Source: Agromyces sp. H66
GTDB lineage: Bacteria; Actinomycetota; Actinomycetes; Actinomycetales; Microbacteriaceae
Assembly (NCBI RefSeq): GCF_004959775.1
Contig: NZ_SJZG01000003.1
Location: 310,001 to 374,000, forward strand
Direction of reading: 5' to 3'
Length of the DNA: 64,000 bases
In this document: positions 60,972 through 64,000 of the stretch, piece by piece
Layout: each line of letters begins with the position of its first letter
Numbering within the stretch: the first letter of the stretch is position 1
The notes under the pieces: generated by a model
Database searches by the model: none
The model's input: the letters and a program-made list of their open reading frames with translations, nothing else
Told to the model about the DNA's origin: nothing
Made by a program: the position numbers and the translations under genes

Positions 60972-61635
60972 TCGCACCCCAGAGCACCTCGAGGCGGGAC
61001 GGGAACCCACGTCGCACCCGCCAACCGGCGGGCAGGACGGCCCGGAGTTCGACGGCGGTGTGACTGCGCCGGATCGAGGTGAGCCCGTCGGCGCGGATGA
61101 AGGTGCCGGCCAGCAGGTTGCCCGCGAACGGCAGGGTGCCGAGCGCGAATGCCGCGTAGCCGAGCCTGGAGCGCTCGATGTCGCCGTGCACGGCGAGCCC
61201 GCCGCCGGCCGCGAGCCGCTCGGACTCGGCGAGGAGTGCCCCGAGCTCGCGCCCGTCGAGGTGGTGCAGCACGTGGTTCGAGGTGACGACGTCGAACCGC
61301 TCGCCCGCGTCGGCGAGCTCGCGGCTGGTGACCTGCCGAAGCACGAGTCCGGGCACGGGCGGACGGCGGCGTGCCCACGTGATGGCGCGCTCGTCGGGGT
61401 CGATCGCGGTCACCTCGAGGCGCAGTCCGTCGGCGCGCGCCCACGCGAGCATCGCCCGCGGCAGGTCGGCGCCGCCCGTGCCGATGTCGAGCACGCGGCG
61501 GGTCTCGACGGGCGACAGCCGCGGCCGGATCCACCGCCGGTACACGGCCCGCGGGTTCGACACCACGGCGTTCACCAGCCGGAACCGGTCATAGGTGCGC
61601 TCGAGCATGGCGACGTCGGCGGCGGGGTCGTCCAT
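60964..61635 (-). CDS. Class I methyltransferase of the PKS operon
   Basis: A 223-residue (shortest version) methyltransferase: RVLDIGTGGADLPRAMLAWA is motif I, TAIDPDERAITWARRR motif II, and FDVVTSNHVLHHLDGRELGA motif IV. The start is uncertain. ATG 61635 gives a compact protein. ATG 61833 directly follows the PKS stop and GTG 61761 lies between; either would force translation across a 70-bp hairpin, adding an Arg/Pro/Ala-rich leader. It would methylate a phenolic hydroxyl or acid in the product of the PKS. Confidence 0.85.
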   Translation of the reverse strand: MDDPAADVAMLERTYDRFRLVNAVVSNPRAVYRRWIRPRLSPVETRRVLDIGTGGADLPRAMLAWARADGLRLEVTAIDPDERAITWARRRPPVPGLVLRQVTSRELADAGERFDVVTSNHVLHHLDGRELGALLAESERLAAGGGLAVHGDIERSRLGYAAFALGTLPFAGNLLAGTFIRADGLTSIRRSHTAVELRAVLPAGWRVRRGFPSRLEVLWGANG

Positions 61636-61681
61636 CAGCTCGACCGCGGTGTCGTCGCGCCGCCCGAGGAAACGCCCATTC

Positions 61682-61751
61682 CTGCGGATATACGATCGGG
61701 CGCGCCGCGGATCGGGCGCGCCGCCCGGCGCGCCCGATCGTATATCCGCAG
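61682..61751. repeat. Hairpin with perfect 26-bp arms
   Basis: Arms 61682-61707 and 61726-61751 are exact complements (arm begins CTGCGGATATACGATCGG). The 18-base loop itself holds a second copy of the inner arm, GATCGGGCGCGCCG (61694-61707 and 61710-61723). Outside the arms a one-base bulge and ATT/AAT extend pairing. It lies between the PKS and methyltransferase genes. Confidence 0.93.
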
Positions 61752-61833
61752 AATCAGGCACGAAGCTCGCCTCCGCAGCAGCAGATGCAGCCGCCGGCAC
61801 GGGAGGCGGCCGGTCCCCGGGCGGCACACCCAT

Positions 61834-62982
61834 TCAGGCGCGCACCGTCAGGAGCGCCGACTCGACCGTCAGGCCCGGGCCGAACGCCATGGCCGCGACG
61901 CGGTCGCCGTCGGCGGCGACATCCGACCGCAGGATGTTCCGCAGCACGAACAGCACGGTCGCGCTCGACATGTTGCCGAAGTCGCGCAGGGTCTCGCGCG
62001 CCGGCACGAGCTGGGCCTCGGTGAGCCGCAGCCGCGACTCGACCTTGTCGAGGATCGATCGGCCGCCGGGATGGATCGCCCAGTGGTCGACCGCTTCGCT
62101 CGAGGCATCCGTCGCGAGCGCCTCGGTGAGCGCCGCGTCGTGCGCGAACAGCGGTTCGAGCGCGCCCGTGATGTGGTCGTCGATGATCGCGGGGATCGCG
62201 TTCGACAGCACCATCTCGAAGCCGTGATCGCCGATCTTCCACGCCATGTCGTTCTCACCCTCGGGCGTGATGCGCGTCGCGAACCGGTCGAGCCCGAACG
62301 ACCGCTCGCCCGGTTCGGCCGGCCGCGCCGTCACGATCCCGGCCGCGGCGCCGTCGGCGAAGAGCGACGACGCGACGATCGTGTCGGGGTCGCTCGAGCT
62401 GCGCAGGTGCAGCGTGCAGAGCTCGACGCTGATGACGAGCACGACCGCCGAGGCGTCCGCCTCGCACAGCTGCTTCGCGATGCGCAGCGCCGGGATCGCG
62501 GCGTAGCAGCCCATGAACCCGAGGTGGTACCGCTCGACGCCGGCGTTCAGGCCGAGGTCGCGGGCGACCATGAAGTCGGGGCCGGGCGCGTAGAAGCCGG
62601 TGCACGACACGGTGATGACATGCGTGATGTCGGATGCCTCGACGCCCGGGCATGCGGCGATGGCCGCGCGCCCCGCCTCGACGTAGAGCTGCGTGGCGTG
62701 CTCGGCGTAGAGCTCGTTGCGCGCCTTGGTGCCGGGCAGCAGCAACTCGCCGCTGTCGATGTCGAAGAACACCGGTTCGTCGGGATGCGCGTCGCGGCTG
62801 AGCTCTTCGAGCACCGTGTGCCGGGTCTCGATGCCCGAGACGTTGAAGGATGTCGCGACGATGCGCTGCGCGAGCCGGTTGAGTCCCGGTTGGGCGGCGA
62901 AGACGTCGCGCACCTCGGGTTGCACGAGCACCGTGGGCGGCACGGCGGTCGAGACGGCGCGGAGCGACACCCCGGCGCTCAC
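61834..62982 (-). CDS. Type III polyketide synthase
   Basis: A 382-residue chalcone-synthase-fold PKS. Catalytic Cys159 in YHLGFMGCYAAIPALR, His304 in WAIHPGGRSILDKVE and Asn337 in FGNMSSATVLFVL are all present. It should extend a fatty acyl-CoA or similar starter with malonyl-CoA to an alkylresorcinol or alkylpyrone. The order PKS, methyltransferase, flavoprotein matches the S. griseus srsABC phenolic-lipid operon as I recall it. GTG 62982 has GAGGAG seven bases upstream. Confidence 0.95.
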   Translation of the reverse strand: MSAGVSLRAVSTAVPPTVLVQPEVRDVFAAQPGLNRLAQRIVATSFNVSGIETRHTVLEELSRDAHPDEPVFFDIDSGELLLPGTKARNELYAEHATQLYVEAGRAAIAACPGVEASDITHVITVSCTGFYAPGPDFMVARDLGLNAGVERYHLGFMGCYAAIPALRIAKQLCEADASAVVLVISVELCTLHLRSSSDPDTIVASSLFADGAAAGIVTARPAEPGERSFGLDRFATRITPEGENDMAWKIGDHGFEMVLSNAIPAIIDDHITGALEPLFAHDAALTEALATDASSEAVDHWAIHPGGRSILDKVESRLRLTEAQLVPARETLRDFGNMSSATVLFVLRNILRSDVAADGDRVAAMAFGPGLTVESALLTVRA

Positions 62983-63025
62983 GCCGTGCTCCTCGTTGTG
63001 ATCGGTCGGAACTTCGGCATGGCGA

Positions 63026-63098
63026 CCCCCCTCCTCGGCAGACTAACCCGGGAGGGGGGCGCGGTCCAGACTCGGCGCCCCGCCGACGAGGCGCCGAG
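63026..63098. terminator. Two hairpins between the alkylsulfatase and PKS genes
   Basis: CCCCCCTCC (63026-63034) pairs with GGAGGGGGG (63051-63059), and CTCGGCGCC (63071-63079) with GGCGCCGAG (63090-63098). The second lies 30 bases after the reverse-strand alkylsulfatase stop and is the more likely terminator; the first is close to the PKS promoter region. Confidence 0.6.
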
Positions 63099-63127
63099 CC
63101 GGTCGTCGGGCTCGCCTCGAGCCCGGC

Positions 63128-64000
63128 TCAGGGCAGGACGATGTCGAACGACGGGTCGCCGTGCACGAGCACCGATGTGAGGCGTTCGAGCACGCCCGCG
63201 TCGCCCTCGACCTGCACGCCGGCGCTCTCGCGGTCGCCGCCGAGGAGCGTGAGCAGCCGCAGCTTCGACAGTGTGACCGTCGCCTGCGCGCTCGCCGCAT
63301 CGGCCGGCTTCTCACGGTACACGAGCACCCCGTTCCGCAACGTCACCCTGAAGTTGCGGCCGAGGTCGGCGAAGGTGAGGTCCAGCACGAGGTCGAGTTC
63401 CCAGGCCCGTGGCCCGTCGACCGAGATGGCGATCGAGTCGAGCAGTTGTTCGGGGGTCAACTGTGCGAGCAGTTCGGGCGCCGCCGTCGAGGTGGGCGTT
63501 CCGAAGTTCTCGCCGCGCAGTTCGGTCGCGCCCGAGAGGAAGAAGTTGCGCCAGGTGCCGTTCTCCGCGCCGTAGGCGAGCTGCTCGAGCGTGTCGGCGT
63601 AGAGCGCCCGCGCGGCCGCGTGGTCGCGGTCGGCGAACACGGCGTGGTCGAGCAGCGTCGCCGCCCACCTGAAGTCGCCTGCGTCGTAGGCGGCCCGCGC
63701 GAGTTCGACGACCCGGTCGATGCCGCCGATCGCGGCGACGTAACGCTCGGCGAGCGGCTTCGGAGGGTGCGGCCAGAGGCGCGCCGGGTTGCCGTCGAAC
63801 CAGCCCAGGTAGCGCTGGTAGATCGCCTTGACGTTGTGGCTGACCGATCCGTAGTAGCCGCGGGCGTGCCAGGCGCCCTCGAGCGCCGGCGGCAGCTGGA
63901 TCTCCTCCGCGATCTCCGCGCCCGTCATGCCCTGATTGAGCATCCGCAGCGTCTGGTCGTGCAGGTACGCGTAGAGGTCGCGCTGCAGGCCGAGGAACTC
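63128..64000 (-). CDS. Alkyl/aryl-sulfatase (SdsA/BDS1 type), C-terminal part
   Basis: The C-terminal 290 residues of an SdsA/BDS1-like alkylsulfatase; the frame runs off the window end, so the metallo-beta-lactamase domain is not visible. What is seen: MTGAEIAEEIQLPPALEGAW and WHARGYYGSVSHNVKAIYQR (with YLGWFDGNPA) form the family's dimerisation domain, and an SCP2-like C-terminal domain follows (about the last 125 residues). The enzyme would release sulfate from alkyl sulfates. The sulfonate-type importer at 19.7 kb is a possible but unproven metabolic link. Confidence 0.92.
   Translation of the reverse strand, partial: EFLGLQRDLYAYLHDQTLRMLNQGMTGAEIAEEIQLPPALEGAWHARGYYGSVSHNVKAIYQRYLGWFDGNPARLWPHPPKPLAERYVAAIGGIDRVVELARAAYDAGDFRWAATLLDHAVFADRDHAAARALYADTLEQLAYGAENGTWRNFFLSGATELRGENFGTPTSTAAPELLAQLTPEQLLDSIAISVDGPRAWELDLVLDLTFADLGRNFRVTLRNGVLVYREKPADAASAQATVTLSKLRLLTLLGGDRESAGVQVEGDAGVLERLTSVLVHGDPSFDIVLP

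Noticed and set aside
1-64000. tRNA, rRNA or riboswitch genes
   Set aside because: I looked through the intergenic gaps, which are mostly under 250 bp, and saw no cloverleaf with a TTCRA loop and no riboswitch core. A covariance-model scan would be the decisive check.

Overview
This is a high-GC (roughly 70% or more), gene-dense actinobacterial chromosome segment. Coenzyme F420 genes, a G6P dehydrogenase of the Fgd type, apparently leaderless promoters, an HspR-type HAIR site before clpB, and the very frequent heptamer GGATGCC/GGCATCC together suggest Microbacteriaceae, perhaps Agromyces-like. That placement is inference; there is no rRNA in the window to confirm it. I see no tRNA, rRNA, CRISPR array, prophage or intact insertion sequence.

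Layout. 1-5.2 kb: the end of an iron-siderophore ABC importer, a kinase-like protein with a ruined P-loop, a methyltransferase, and a reverse-strand LolA-like/ABC-2 exporter operon. 5.2-8.4 kb: gamma-glutamyltransferase and a divergent SnoaL/MarR pair, flanked by two copies of a 68-bp hairpin repeat. 8.4-12.1 kb: an F420 block (cofE, an LLM oxidoreductase, cofC, fgd). 12.1-19.6 kb: membrane proteins, a cell-wall-binding surface protein, exonuclease III, a Ser/Thr kinase with a lipoprotein partner, an alpha/beta hydrolase lacking its nucleophile, DUF6069 and GNAT genes. 19.7-22.6 kb: a sulfonate/nitrate-type ABC importer. 22.6-31.2 kb: a polysaccharide deacetylase lipoprotein, a membrane operon, a YCII/ECF42 sigma unit with a divergent target gene, and a TetR/MFS pair. 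31.2-38.2 kb: AlkD, a DUF6421/SDR pair, MFS, holin-like, DUF305 and cupin genes. 38.2-41.9 kb: an arsR/SRPBCC/DHFR-like operon, a decayed second copy of its last two genes, and an MFS gene. 42-50 kb: a large LuxR regulator, a methyltransferase gene interrupted by TAG, OsmC, threonine aldolase, flavodoxin and a secreted subtilase. 50-58.5 kb: an alcohol dehydrogenase, a class II Fic protein, MFS, a Phd/VapC toxin-antitoxin pair, a carboxylesterase and an N-domain-less ClpB. 58.7-64 kb: a Ddn-like F420 enzyme, an M23 peptidase, a type III PKS/methyltransferase/flavoprotein operon and the C-terminus of an alkylsulfatase.

Links between genes. Fgd would reduce the F420 whose synthesis uses CofC and CofE, for the LLM and Ddn-like enzymes here; cofD, cofG and cofH must lie elsewhere. 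The sigma factor at 26463-27755 appears to drive two divergent promoters with a shared TGTCGAGAA -35 region. The PKS, methyltransferase and flavoprotein have the gene order of a phenolic-lipid (srsABC-like) pathway.

The strongest leads are the ECF42 promoter pair, the paired hairpin repeats, the 26-bp-arm hairpin inside the polyketide operon, the amber codon in the methyltransferase gene, the microhomology deletion in the duplicated DHFR-like gene, and a zincin-like motif in DUF6421. I did not find an unmistakably new multi-gene system.
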